Origin: Saccharibacillus alkalitolerans
GTDB taxonomy: Bacteria > Bacillota > Bacilli > Paenibacillales > Paenibacillaceae
Assembly (NCBI RefSeq): GCF_011090185.1
Contig: NZ_JAAFGS010000001.1
Span: 1,054,001-1,118,000, forward strand
DNA length: 64,000 nucleotides
Reading direction: 5' to 3'
Positions 17,891-26,336 of the stretch are shown one piece after another. Every line of letters starts with the position of its first letter. The first letter of the stretch is position 1. The position numbers and the translations under genes are program-made. The notes beneath the pieces are model-generated. The model was given only the letters and a program-made list of their open reading frames with translations. It searched no databases and was not told the origin of the DNA.

Positions 17891-18234
17891 GCAGCGAAAA
17901 CGGGGGACGCGGAACAAGGGGGAGGATTATTCTTCGCCCTTTGAGTAGTATTCTTTTTACCGATTGCGTTTAAAGAGAGAAAATTTTTTGGAGAAACTGT
18001 ATATTAACTTAATTTATATTATGTAAACTAAAAAGATTAAAAAATTTATTTTACAAACTCAGCAAGAAGATTCGAAAATTCGATTTTTCGATCGGGTGAT
18101 TTGCATGATGCGGTTCCGTTAAAAAACGTAAGTTTCGGACGCGATTTAAGCGAAAATCATTTTGGTTACATAATAAAAATTATGTAACCAAAATGCGATA
18201 AAACTGAGTTTGAGCTTCGAATCTGTATTTCGCA
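17891..18234. other. AT-rich intergenic region between convergent genes
   Basis: 344 bp with a base composition clearly lower in GC than its surroundings. No ORF of credible size or coding character is seen. It holds a strong inverted repeat (listed separately) and a partial copy of the same arm motif (TATTATGTAAAC) near 18016. No standard T-run terminator could be found for fetB. Confidence 0.6.
18158..18195. repeat. 17-bp perfect inverted repeat
   Basis: CATTTTGGTTACATAAT and its exact reverse complement flank an AAAA loop. It lies 40 bp past the stop of the AraC gene and downstream of fetB. It may act as a bidirectional transcription stop, although neither side has a long U-tract; it could also be a protein-binding site. 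Confidence 0.75.
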
Positions 18235-19158
18235 TCAATCGACATTTCCGTCTAACCGCCGTTTGATTTCCTTTTTTGGCGGCAGGCCGAACATGCGGGC
18301 ATATTCGCGACTGAATTGGGAAGGGCTCTCGTAGCCCACTCGAAAAGCCGCCTCCGCCGCCTCCAGGTCCGAGACGAACATAAGATGCCGCGCCGCTTGA
18401 AGGCGAAGCGTCTTCTGGTATTGAATGGGACTCATGCCGGTCAGCCGTTTGAAATGCTTGTGCAGCGAGGCCGGGCTCATATGCGCTTCATCCGCCAACT
18501 GCCGTACGTTTAAGGAAAGCGCATAATCGCGTTTGATCCGATCCGCAGCCTGAGCAATTCGGTTCGGTCGGCTCGAATCCAGGGCGAAGCGCGCAATTAG
18601 CGGTCCCTGTTCGCTTTGAAGCACCCGATAAAGGATTTCGCGAATCGCAAGCGGCGCCAGTACCGGGATATCCTCAGGACAATCCAGCAGGCGAATCAAC
18701 CTCAGCATCGCGTCGAGAAGTTCGGACGTGACCGCGTTCACGAATAGAGCGGATTGCGATTCGGCAGCCGGGATTAGAACGAAATCTTGGAGCAGGTTTT
18801 GGATATCGTCCACGGAAAATTCCAGCTGCACGCTGAGATAAGGAAGTTCCGGGGACGCTTCGTCAATGCTTCCCGTCACCGGCAGATGAATCGGGTTCAC
18901 CAAGCAGTAAAGCGGGTTGTAGCGATAATCTTGTCCGCTTAACGTGACCGTCTTGGAGCCCTGCGCAATAATGTACAGAGAGGAATGGGCAAAAGAAAGC
19001 TCGGGCTTCATGGGCCGGACCGCATGGCGGAATCGAAGCGAAGGCACGGCCGAATCATAGGTGCCGTCCGACGGGGCATGCCGACAGATCATTTGCATCA
19101 GCTCTTCCGACCGGGATAATCGAGCGTTTCCGTTAATGCGGCGGACGTCTGTATTCAT
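18235..19158 (-). CDS. AraC family transcriptional regulator
   Basis: 307 residues. The N-terminal half is an AraC_N-type effector domain (SLRFRHAVRPMKPELSFAHSSLYIIAQGSK). The C-terminal ~100 residues hold the two helix-turn-helix motifs (LNVRQLADEAHMSPASLHKHF and a second with VGYESPSQFSREYARMFG). This matches the AraC regulators usually found beside oxidoreductases. It is divergent from an SDR gene 186 bp away and probably controls it. Confidence 0.92.
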   Translation of the reverse strand: MNTDVRRINGNARLSRSEELMQMICRHAPSDGTYDSAVPSLRFRHAVRPMKPELSFAHSSLYIIAQGSKTVTLSGQDYRYNPLYCLVNPIHLPVTGSIDEASPELPYLSVQLEFSVDDIQNLLQDFVLIPAAESQSALFVNAVTSELLDAMLRLIRLLDCPEDIPVLAPLAIREILYRVLQSEQGPLIARFALDSSRPNRIAQAADRIKRDYALSLNVRQLADEAHMSPASLHKHFKRLTGMSPIQYQKTLRLQAARHLMFVSDLEAAEAAFRVGYESPSQFSREYARMFGLPPKKEIKRRLDGNVD

Positions 19159-19344
19159 CGCCTAGTCTCCTCTTTCGTAAGATTATCCGATCATTATAAC
19201 CGGCGCGAAGAGAAATGGGCAAGAATCGTTTTCGAATATGATACCGCCGTTCCTCCTTTCCCGTCTATGCTGAAAGCAGGCCGTTTGCTGTCGAACCGTT
19301 AAGCAAACGACCGAATCCATCTGACGGAAAGCAGGGATTTTCGG

Positions 19345-20079
19345 ATGAATATCGAAAACAAAGTCGTGATCGTGACAGGCGCGAGCAGCGGTATCGGGGA
19401 AGCGGCGTCGCTTCTGCTGGCGGAACGCGGGGCCAAGCTGGTGCTCGGGGCAAGAAGGCCGGAACGGCTGGAAAGCCTCGCGCTTCGGATTGCCGAAGCG
19501 GGCGGGGAAGCCGTATATGCGGCGACGGACGTGAGAAAACGCGAAGACGTAGCCGCATTGGTCCGCTTGGCTTCGGAACGTTACGGAAAATTGGATGCCT
19601 TCGTCGGCAACGCCGGCGTGATGCCGATCTCGCGTCTCGACGAGCTTCGGGTCGAGGAATGGGAAGCGATGATCGACGTCAATATCAAAGGGCTGCTGTA
19701 CGGGATCGCCGAAGCGCTTCCGATCTTTCAAAAGCAGGGCTTCGGCCATTTCGTCAACGTCGCTTCGACGGCGGGACATAAAACGGTCCCTCGGCAGGCC
19801 GTTTACTCGGGAACCAAATTTGCCGTCCGGGCCATTTCGGAAGGACTGCGGCAGGAAGCGGGCGACAAGCTTAGGGTTACGATCATCTCTCCCGGCATCA
19901 CGCAGACGAATTTCGCCGAGAGCATATCCAATACGGAGACGAGAGCGGAGCTCGAAGGGATGCGAGACCGGATCGCGATGCCGCCCGCCGCGGTAGCCCG
20001 GGCGATCGCGTTCGCGATCGAACAGCCGGACGAAGTCGATGTGGGCGAAATCGTGATCCGGCCTACGGCTCAAGGGTAA
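19345..20079 (+). CDS. SDR family oxidoreductase
   Basis: 244 residues, a classical short-chain dehydrogenase. The cofactor motif TGASSGIGE lies near residues 12-20, the structural NAG motif is GNAGVMP, and the catalytic Tyr-Lys pair is YSGTK with the upstream Ser in NVASTAG. The cofactor is probably NADP(H), given the Arg-rich loop after the second strand (GARRPERLES). Substrate unknown. The divergent AraC gene is the obvious regulator. Confidence 0.9.
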   Translation: MNIENKVVIVTGASSGIGEAASLLLAERGAKLVLGARRPERLESLALRIAEAGGEAVYAATDVRKREDVAALVRLASERYGKLDAFVGNAGVMPISRLDELRVEEWEAMIDVNIKGLLYGIAEALPIFQKQGFGHFVNVASTAGHKTVPRQAVYSGTKFAVRAISEGLRQEAGDKLRVTIISPGITQTNFAESISNTETRAELEGMRDRIAMPPAAVARAIAFAIEQPDEVDVGEIVIRPTAQG

Positions 20080-20141
20080 CGGATCGCGGTTATCGGCCCT
20101 GAACGCGAAATCAAAAAAATGATCGAATATGAACAATTTAA

Positions 20142-20174
20142 GTTGCTTTAATTTAAATTTAGGATACAATATAA
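20142..20174 (+). promoter_or_regulatory. Candidate promoter of the hydroxyacyl-CoA dehydrogenase gene
   Basis: TTGCTT at 20142-20147, 16 bp, then TACAAT at 20164-20169, overlapping a full TATAAT at 20169-20174, in a strongly AT-rich stretch about 60 bp before the start codon. Confidence 0.55.
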
Positions 20175-20225
20175 TTACGAACAATTTTATATTTACTAAC
20201 TTAAAATAAAGGGGATGCTTTAAAA

Positions 20226-21125
20226 ATGGGTTACAAGACTATTTTGATCGCCGGAAGCGGCGTGCTGGGCAGCCAGATCGCTTTTCAAACCGCTCTTCAC
20301 GGCTTTGCGGTTACCGTTTACGATATCAACGACGAAGCCCTGAACCGGGCCAAAGCCAGAATTCAGGATCTTAAACCGCGTTACCGGGCCGACCTGGGCA
20401 CGACGGAGGAGCAGGCGGAAGCGGCTTTGGCGCGCATGACCTTCCAAAGCGACCTTGCTCAAGCAGCCGCCGATGCCGATCTGGTGATCGAATCGGTACC
20501 GGAATCCCTTCCGATCAAGATCGAGTTTTATCAAAAGCTGGCCGCGGTCGCCCCCGAAAAAACCATTTTCGCCACGAACTCTTCGACGCTGCTGCCGAGT
20601 CAGTTCGCGGAAGCGACAGGACGTCCGGAGAAGTTTTTGGCGCTGCACTTCGCCAACGAAATCTGGAAAAACAATACGGCGGAGATCATGAAGCATGCCA
20701 CGACGGACGAACAGGTATTTGCCGACGTTGTCGAGTTCGCCAAAGCCATCGGCATGGTCGCTCTTCCTTTGCAAAAAGAGCAGGCCGGTTACATCGTGAA
20801 TTCGCTGCTCGTTCCGCTGCTGAGCTCGGCTCAGAAACTGCTCGTGACCGGCATCGCGGATGTCGAAACGATCGACAAGACGTGGATGGTAGCGACCGGC
20901 GCTCCCGTCGGGCCGTTCGGCATGCTCGATATCGTCGGCATCAATACCGCTTATCATATCGCCCGCACAAGAGCGGAACATACCGGAGACGCGGCTTATC
21001 AGGCGGTAGCGGACGTACTGAAAAGAGACTACGTCGATCAAGGCAAACTGGGCAAAGCGACCGGCGAAGGATTTTACAAATATCCGAATCCGAGCTACAC
21101 GGAGCCCGGATTTTTGAAAGGCTGA
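20226..21125 (+). CDS. 3-hydroxyacyl-CoA dehydrogenase (3-hydroxybutyryl-CoA dehydrogenase type)
   Basis: 299 residues, the usual length of the single-domain bacterial enzyme. The N-terminus has the Rossmann motif AGSGVLGSQIAFQTALHG; the acidic residue at the end of strand 2 (VYDIND) points to NAD. The catalytic His-Glu pair lies in HFANEIWKNN, a departure from the common HFFNP sequence, and the C-terminal domain reads DxxWMVATGAPVGPFGMLDIVG. It oxidises a 3-hydroxyacyl-CoA to the ketoacyl-CoA in fatty acid or butanoate metabolism. It stands alone between its own promoter and terminator. Confidence 0.88.
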   Translation: MGYKTILIAGSGVLGSQIAFQTALHGFAVTVYDINDEALNRAKARIQDLKPRYRADLGTTEEQAEAALARMTFQSDLAQAAADADLVIESVPESLPIKIEFYQKLAAVAPEKTIFATNSSTLLPSQFAEATGRPEKFLALHFANEIWKNNTAEIMKHATTDEQVFADVVEFAKAIGMVALPLQKEQAGYIVNSLLVPLLSSAQKLLVTGIADVETIDKTWMVATGAPVGPFGMLDIVGINTAYHIARTRAEHTGDAAYQAVADVLKRDYVDQGKLGKATGEGFYKYPNPSYTEPGFLKG

Positions 21126-21149
21126 TCGGTCTACAAAACCTCTAAACGG

Positions 21150-21180
21150 AAAGCGGAGAGCTGCGGCTCTTCGCTTTTTT
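21150..21180 (+). terminator. Intrinsic terminator
   Basis: Stem AAAGCG-GAGAGC over a TGCG loop with GCTCT-CGCTTT (one bulge), ending in TTTTTT. It follows the hydroxyacyl-CoA dehydrogenase. Confidence 0.8.
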
Positions 21181-21306
21181 ATGTTTTCCGGGGAAAAAAA
21201 AACCAGGCTTATTGTAAAATAAGGTTTTTTATCCAAGACATTGGTTAGTAAATAGTAGGAAGCGAAGGGGTGAAGGCAGTCTGCTGTCAGAAAAAGGAGG
21301 TCCAAT

Positions 21307-23748
21307 ATGGAAGAAATTCAACAGCGCAGGCGATTGGTTGTGGTGGGCAACGGCATGGCGGGCATCAACACGGTAGAACACATTTTAAAGCTGGCACCGA
21401 ACAGCTATCATATTACGATTTTCGGCGGCGAACCTTATCCGAACTATAACCGCATTCAGTTATCGTACGTGCTGGAGAAGAGCAAGGCCATTGAAGAAAT
21501 CATTCTGAACGACTACGCCTGGTACGAAGAAAACGGGATCGACTTATACACGGGAACCGAAGTCACGGCAATCGATACGGAGCAAAAAACGGTGGAAGCG
21601 AATAACGGAGTGAAGGTTACCTACGACCAACTTATTATCGCCACAGGTTCCAGGCCCTTTATGCTGCCCGTTCCCGGAGCGGACAAGCAGGGAATTATCG
21701 GCTTTCGGGATATCGCGGATTGCGAGCAAATGCTCCGAACCGCGGACGTGTATAAAAAAGCGGCGGTAATCGGCGGAGGCCTGCTGGGACTCGAAGCCGC
21801 CAAAGGGCTGTCGAAGCTCGGCATGGACGTCACGGTCGTTCATCTGTTCAAAGAACTGATGGAGCGGCAGCTGGATGCCACGGCGGCCCGCATGCTGCAG
21901 ACCGAACTCGAGAGCCAAGGACTGAAGTTCGCCACCGGCAAGCAGACGGCCGAGTTTCTCGGCAGCGAGCGGGTCAGCGGCATCCGTTTTGCGGACGGTA
22001 CGGAGCTGGAGACCGAGTTCGTCGTGATGGCGGCGGGCATCAAGCCGAATATCGAGCTCGCCAAAGCGAGCGGTATCGAAGTCAATCGAGGGATTATGGT
22101 CGACGATTATATGCGGACGTCGGCACCGGACGTCTATGCGATCGGGGAATGCAACGAACACCGCGGCGTGTCGTACGGATTGGTCGCGCCTTTGTTCGAG
22201 CAGGGCGCCGTGCTGGCCAAGCATCTTTGCGGCGTGGACACGGAGCCGTACGAAGGATCGACCGTATCGACCCAGCTTAAAATTTCCGGGGTCGACGTGT
22301 TCTCGGCCGGAGAATTCATGGATGCGGAAGATTTGTCGATCGTTCGCATGCATGACGACTGGCGGCGCATTTACAAAAAAGTGCTGATGCGGGGCGGCCG
22401 AATCGTCGGCGGTATTCTGATCGGCGACGGACGCGAGATGTCCCGGCTGCAGCAGTGGATTCGGACCGGTACGGTCATGACGGAAGCGATCCATACGGCA
22501 ATCGTCGGACAAGGAGCGCCGGATACCGCGAACACGGTAGCGGAATTGGCCGACGACGAGATCGTATGCGGCTGTAACGGCGTAAGCAAGAAAAACATAG
22601 TGGATGCCATCTCCGAGAACGGCCTAACCACAGTGGAGGAAATTAAAGCGACCACAAGCGCCTGCCGTTCCTGCGGCGGCTGCCGCCCTGTCGTCGAGCA
22701 GATTTTGCAGCATGTGCTCGGCGACCAATACGACTCGGCGGCTGCCAAAAAAGAAGCGATCTGCGCCTGCACGACGCTCAGCCGCGACGAAGTCGTCCGG
22801 GAGATCAAAGAGAAAGGTCTGATCACCTCGAAAGAAGTCCGGTATGCGTTGGAGTGGAACAACAAGGAGGGCTGTTCCAAATGTCGCCCTGCTTTGAACT
22901 ATTACCTGGGCATGATCTGGCCGCAGGAGCATGTCGACGAGCGGGATTCTCGCCTCGTCAACGAGCGGATGCATGCCAACATCCAGAAGGATGGCACCTT
23001 CGGCGTCGTGCCGCGGATGTACGGAGGCGTCACGACACCGGAAGACCTGCGCCTGATCGCCGATATTGCCGTGAAATACAATGTCAAAATGGTCAAGGTA
23101 ACAGGCGGACAGCGCCTGGATCTGCTCGGAATCAAAAAGGAAGATCTGCCGAACATCTGGAAAGACCTCGGCATGCCGTCCGGCTACGCTTACGCCAAAG
23201 CGCTGCGTACCGTAAAAACGTGCGTCGGGTCCCAGTTCTGCCGCTTCGGCACCAAAGATTCGATGGGGATGGGCATTCTGATCGAGAAAAAATTCGAACG
23301 GTTGGATATGCCGGCTAAGTTTAAAATGGCGGTTAACGGCTGCCCGCGCAACTGCGCCGAATCGGCTACGAAAGACATCGGAATCGTGGGCAACGAAGGC
23401 GCCTGGGAAATCTACGTGGGCGGCAACGGCGGGATTAAGGCTCGGCTGGCCGAACTGCTGTGCAAAGTAAGAACGGACGAAGAACTGTTGGAAATTATTG
23501 CGGCGTTCATTCAGCATTACCGGGAGACCGGCAAGTATCTCGAACGAACTTCGGACTGGGTGGAGCGTGTCGGCCTGCAGTCGATTGCCGATACGGTCGT
23601 CAATGATCTGGATAATCGCCGGGCATTGGTCGAACGGATCGAGCAGGCGCTCGGTCAGGTCCAAGAGCCGTGGAACGAAATTCTGGAAAATTCGAATTTG
23701 CGCGAAAAGATGTTCGACGATCTTAGCGTTTCGACCGTCAAAGAATAG
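21307..23748 (+). CDS. nirB: Assimilatory nitrite reductase [NAD(P)H], large subunit
   Basis: 813 residues, full length for NirB/NasD. Domain order: FAD-binding (VVVGNGMAGINTVEHIL) and NAD-binding (AVIGGGLLGLEAAKGL) reductase domains in residues 1-300; two BFD-like [2Fe-2S] Cys clusters (CGCNGV with CRSCGGCRP, then CACTTL with GCSKCRP) in about 417-530; and the sulfite/nitrite reductase domain with the siroheme-[4Fe-4S] ligands TCVGSQFC and NGCPRNCAES near 640-690. It reduces nitrite to ammonium in the cytoplasm with six electrons from NAD(P)H. AAAAAGGAGG precedes the ATG. It heads an operon with nirD and a siroheme-pathway gene. Confidence 0.97.
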   Translation: MEEIQQRRRLVVVGNGMAGINTVEHILKLAPNSYHITIFGGEPYPNYNRIQLSYVLEKSKAIEEIILNDYAWYEENGIDLYTGTEVTAIDTEQKTVEANNGVKVTYDQLIIATGSRPFMLPVPGADKQGIIGFRDIADCEQMLRTADVYKKAAVIGGGLLGLEAAKGLSKLGMDVTVVHLFKELMERQLDATAARMLQTELESQGLKFATGKQTAEFLGSERVSGIRFADGTELETEFVVMAAGIKPNIELAKASGIEVNRGIMVDDYMRTSAPDVYAIGECNEHRGVSYGLVAPLFEQGAVLAKHLCGVDTEPYEGSTVSTQLKISGVDVFSAGEFMDAEDLSIVRMHDDWRRIYKKVLMRGGRIVGGILIGDGREMSRLQQWIRTGTVMTEAIHTAIVGQGAPDTANTVAELADDEIVCGCNGVSKKNIVDAISENGLTTVEEIKATTSACRSCGGCRPVVEQILQHVLGDQYDSAAAKKEAICACTTLSRDEVVREIKEKGLITSKEVRYALEWNNKEGCSKCRPALNYYLGMIWPQEHVDERDSRLVNERMHANIQKDGTFGVVPRMYGGVTTPEDLRLIADIAVKYNVKMVKVTGGQRLDLLGIKKEDLPNIWKDLGMPSGYAYAKALRTVKTCVGSQFCRFGTKDSMGMGILIEKKFERLDMPAKFKMAVNGCPRNCAESATKDIGIVGNEGAWEIYVGGNGGIKARLAELLCKVRTDEELLEIIAAFIQHYRETGKYLERTSDWVERVGLQSIADTVVNDLDNRRALVERIEQALGQVQEPWNEILENSNLREKMFDDLSVSTVKE

Positions 23749-23757
23749 GAGGGCCGG

Positions 23758-24126
23758 ATGATGTCATTACCGAAACCGGAGCAGGATTATACGTATTATC
23801 GGGTCGGCACGGTCGACGACTTTATGGAGCGGATCGGCAGAAAAGTCATGATCGAGCAGTCGAACGTTGCCGTGTTCAAAACGTCGGAAGGCGAATGGTA
23901 TGCGCTCGAAAATAAAAGCCCCGGCCCGAAAGGCGGCACGCTGGCCGAAGGCATTGTTTCCGGAACGGTCCTTTACGATCCTATCTGCGACTGGCGTATC
24001 CGCCTGTCTGACGGACAGGTCCTGGACCCGGATACGGGGCAGGTTCGCACGTATCCGGTACAAATCGAAGGAAACGACGTGCGCATCGGTATCCCGAAAG
24101 ACGGAGGAGGCAAAGACAATGGCTAA
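23758..24126 (+). CDS. nirD: Nitrite reductase small subunit (Rieske-fold, ligands lost)
   Basis: 122 residues with a Rieske-like fold: AVFKTSEGEWYALENKSPGPKGG, AEGIVSGTV, DPICDWRIRLSDGQ and VRTYPVQIEG line up with NirD proteins. The Rieske ligands are not conserved: the first C-x-H box reads SPGPK and the second (usually CPLHNW) reads DPICDW. It therefore should not hold a [2Fe-2S] cluster, as is also the case for E. coli NirD. It starts 9 bp after nirB; the Shine-Dalgarno AGGAGGG overlaps the nirB stop. The second Met (23761) has better spacing and may be the true start. Confidence 0.9.
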   Translation: MMSLPKPEQDYTYYRVGTVDDFMERIGRKVMIEQSNVAVFKTSEGEWYALENKSPGPKGGTLAEGIVSGTVLYDPICDWRIRLSDGQVLDPDTGQVRTYPVQIEGNDVRIGIPKDGGGKDNG

Positions 24127-24925
24127 AGGACTGGAAGGAAAAACAATCGTGATCGCCGGCTCCAAAATCCCGCAGGATATGGCGGAGGTGATCGAACGGC
24201 GGGGCGGTACCGCATTGGTGCGCTCGCTGCAGGGCCTGACGCCGGCGGATCCGTCGGAGATCGAGCGCGATGTCCGGCAGTTTGCGGAGCAGGAGTTCGA
24301 TTGGGTGATCTTTACCACGGGTATCGGTTACGAAGCCGTCTATGCGGCGGCGGAGCGGCTGGGATTGGCCGGGGAGTTCGTGGAGAAGCTGAAGGGGGCC
24401 AAAGTGGCCTGCCGCGGCTACCGGACCAACGCTTTATTGAAAAAATCCGGCATTCATCCCGCGGTCAGCGCCGACGACGGCACCATCGCCAACATGATCG
24501 ATAAGCTTCAGCTGTTCGATTTCGACGGCTGCCGCGTCTGGCTGCAGCTGCACGGCGAATTGACCGCGCAAATCCACCAATTCATCGAAAGCCAGCCGGG
24601 CATGAAGACGCAGGCGATGCTCCCCTACCGTTATCAAGCGCCGGAGAGAGAAACGCTGGCCCAATTGACCGAAGAACTGTTTCAAAGGCAGGTGGATGCC
24701 GTCTGCTTCACGACGCAGCTTCAGGTGAACTATTTGTTCGATTATGCCCAGGAGACCGGCCGCGAAGCGGAATTGAAAGAAGCGTTCGAACATCATGTTT
24801 TGGCTGCGGCTGTCGGAAAAGTGACGGCGGACGCCCTCCGCGGCAGAGGGGTCGAGCGTATGGCGGTTCCCGAAGTGGAACGAATGGGCGCTATGATTGT
24901 GGAGATCGGCCGCTTCTTCGAATAA
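24119..24925 (+). CDS. hemD: Uroporphyrinogen-III synthase (siroheme supply)
   Basis: 268 residues from the ATG at 24119, which overlaps the end of nirD by 8 bp and has GGAGGAGG upstream. The fold is two alternating alpha/beta lobes: lobe 1 starts GKTIVIAGSKIPQDMAEVIERRGG, the hinge contains VACRGYRTNALLKKSGI, and the C-terminus has AAAVGKVTADALRGRGV, the typical HemD ending. The enzyme closes hydroxymethylbilane to uroporphyrinogen III. Its place in the nir operon suggests a dedicated copy feeding the siroheme of NirB, separate from a housekeeping hemD elsewhere; that is inference. Confidence 0.85.
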   Translation: MAKGLEGKTIVIAGSKIPQDMAEVIERRGGTALVRSLQGLTPADPSEIERDVRQFAEQEFDWVIFTTGIGYEAVYAAAERLGLAGEFVEKLKGAKVACRGYRTNALLKKSGIHPAVSADDGTIANMIDKLQLFDFDGCRVWLQLHGELTAQIHQFIESQPGMKTQAMLPYRYQAPERETLAQLTEELFQRQVDAVCFTTQLQVNYLFDYAQETGREAELKEAFEHHVLAAAVGKVTADALRGRGVERMAVPEVERMGAMIVEIGRFFE

Positions 24926-24997
24926 GAACAAGGTCCGGCGAGCAAGCGGCAGATTACGGAAGCCCTTTGCCGTTCGCGCCGGGAACCTTTGACGGTA

Positions 24998-25040
24998 TGC
25001 ACCTCCTGAAATGTTCATTTTAGGGGGTGCATTTTATTTT
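24998..25040 (+). terminator. Intrinsic terminator of the nir operon
   Basis: A long stem (TGCACCTCCT-AAA pairing with TTTAGGGGGTGCA, one G-U and one bulge) and a T-rich tail. It separates nirB-nirD-hemD from the LacI unit. Confidence 0.8.
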
Positions 25041-25043
25041 GAT

Positions 25044-25118
25044 TTGACGAAATCCTTCCTTCCCCTTGATATATCCACGTTATTCTGGAAAAGCATAAGC
25101 CATTGGTATCGATACCAA
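25044..25118 (+). promoter_or_regulatory. lacI-type gene promoter with palindromic operator
   Basis: A good -35 box TTGACG at 25044-25049 with an AT-rich -10 region about 17 bp on. Downstream, at 25103-25118, lies TTGGTATCGATACCAA, a 16-bp perfect palindrome of the size and central-CG type bound by LacI/GalR proteins. The identical 16-mer occurs in front of the transporter genes at 26279-26294. Its place after the start site suggests autorepression. Confidence 0.8.
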
Positions 25119-25147
25119 ATCAGACGGACAGATAAGGATGAATAAGA

Positions 25148-26167
25148 ATGGACTCCAAAATAAAAGACGTGGCCCGTGCCGCCGGCGTATCTCCTACGAG
25201 CGTATCCCGGGTTCTGAACAACAGCCCGCATGTCAGCGAGAAGCTGGAAAAGAAAGTCCGGCAGGCGATCGAACAATTGAATTATACCCCCAGCATGATC
25301 GCCAAAAATCTGAAGCGGAACAAAACCAATTTAATCGGCGTCATTATCGCGGACGTCACTTCCGGCTATCAGGCTTCCGTTCTGAGCGGGATCGAAGAAG
25401 AATGCGCGTCGAACGGGTATCATCTGCTCGTTTCGAATATCAAAGAAAACACGCGAAAAGTGTTGGATTATTTGTACGTGTTCCAGGAAATGCGGGTCGA
25501 CGGAATCGTATTGATGCACGGAAAAATGACGGAAGAAATCCGGAATTTTATCAAGCGAACCAATATTCCGATCGTCGCCCATGCGGACGTGGGATTCGAT
25601 CTCCCCGCGGTGATTATCGACAACTTCCAGGCCGCGTACGATGCCGTCGAATATTTGATCCGCAGAGGGCATCGGCGGATCGCCATGCTGGCCGGAGACA
25701 TGAGGGATATCAGCGAAGGACAGCGGCGTTACGACGGGTATGCGGCGGCCTGCGAGCGATACGGCCTGACTGCGGACGAATCGCTTGTTCGCTGCGGCGA
25801 CTATAAGTTGGACACGGGCTACAGGCTGGCGGAGGAGCTGCTTGCGGATCGCGGGGGCGCGTTTACCGCGCTGTTCGCGGCAAGCGACGACATGGCGGTC
25901 GGCGCGATCAACTGCTTCCATGACCGGGGACTGCGCGTTCCGGATGACATTTCCGTGATCGGCATCGACGGAGGTCCGCTGTCGGACATCGTAAGACCGA
26001 GACTGACCGCCATTCATCAGCCTGTCGACCGAATTACCCGCGCGATTACCGATCTGCTGTTTGAACGAATCGGGCAGGGCAAGGACAGCCGCCAGGACGA
26101 TCAGTCCGGCTCGATCCTGTATATTCCTCACCGTTTGGTGGAAAAGGAGAGTTGTAAAGACTGTTAA
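25148..26167 (+). CDS. LacI family transcriptional regulator
   Basis: 339 residues. The N-terminal HTH and hinge are canonical (IKDVARAAGVSPTSVSRVLNN, then YTPSMIAKNLKRNKTNLIGVI), followed by a sugar-binding domain with VDGIVLM, FAASDDMAVGAINCF and VIGIDGGPLSDIVRPRLTAIHQP. It should repress the ABC importer downstream until its sugar binds. An identical palindrome is present before its own gene and before the importer. The C-terminus ends in two closely spaced cysteines (SCKDC), unusual for the family but of unknown meaning. Confidence 0.93.
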   Translation: MDSKIKDVARAAGVSPTSVSRVLNNSPHVSEKLEKKVRQAIEQLNYTPSMIAKNLKRNKTNLIGVIIADVTSGYQASVLSGIEEECASNGYHLLVSNIKENTRKVLDYLYVFQEMRVDGIVLMHGKMTEEIRNFIKRTNIPIVAHADVGFDLPAVIIDNFQAAYDAVEYLIRRGHRRIAMLAGDMRDISEGQRRYDGYAAACERYGLTADESLVRCGDYKLDTGYRLAEELLADRGGAFTALFAASDDMAVGAINCFHDRGLRVPDDISVIGIDGGPLSDIVRPRLTAIHQPVDRITRAITDLLFERIGQGKDSRQDDQSGSILYIPHRLVEKESCKDC

Positions 26168-26278
26168 AACAAGAAAATATTTAATGCTCCATTTATACAA
26201 GTTATCGCTTCCCTTCACAAAAGGCGGATAGAGTAATAGGCGGAAGGTTTTTATTATCGATAGGAGGTATTGACCGAA

Positions 26279-26294
26279 TTGGTATCGATACCAA
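26279..26294. promoter_or_regulatory. LacI-type operator of the sugar importer operon
   Basis: TTGGTATCGATACCAA, identical to the palindrome before the lacI-type gene. It lies directly in front of the AAAAGGAGG ribosome binding sequence, so repressor bound here would block elongation or initiation. The core promoter upstream (26168-26270) is not clear. Confidence 0.8.
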
Positions 26295-26336
26295 CTGTTG
26301 CAAAAGGAGGCCGAGGGACAGCTTTGTCCGATCAAA

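Noticed and set aside
21125-21306. TnrA/GlnR or FNR site before nirB
   Set aside because: The best stretch (TGTAAAATAAGG...) lacks the second half-site.
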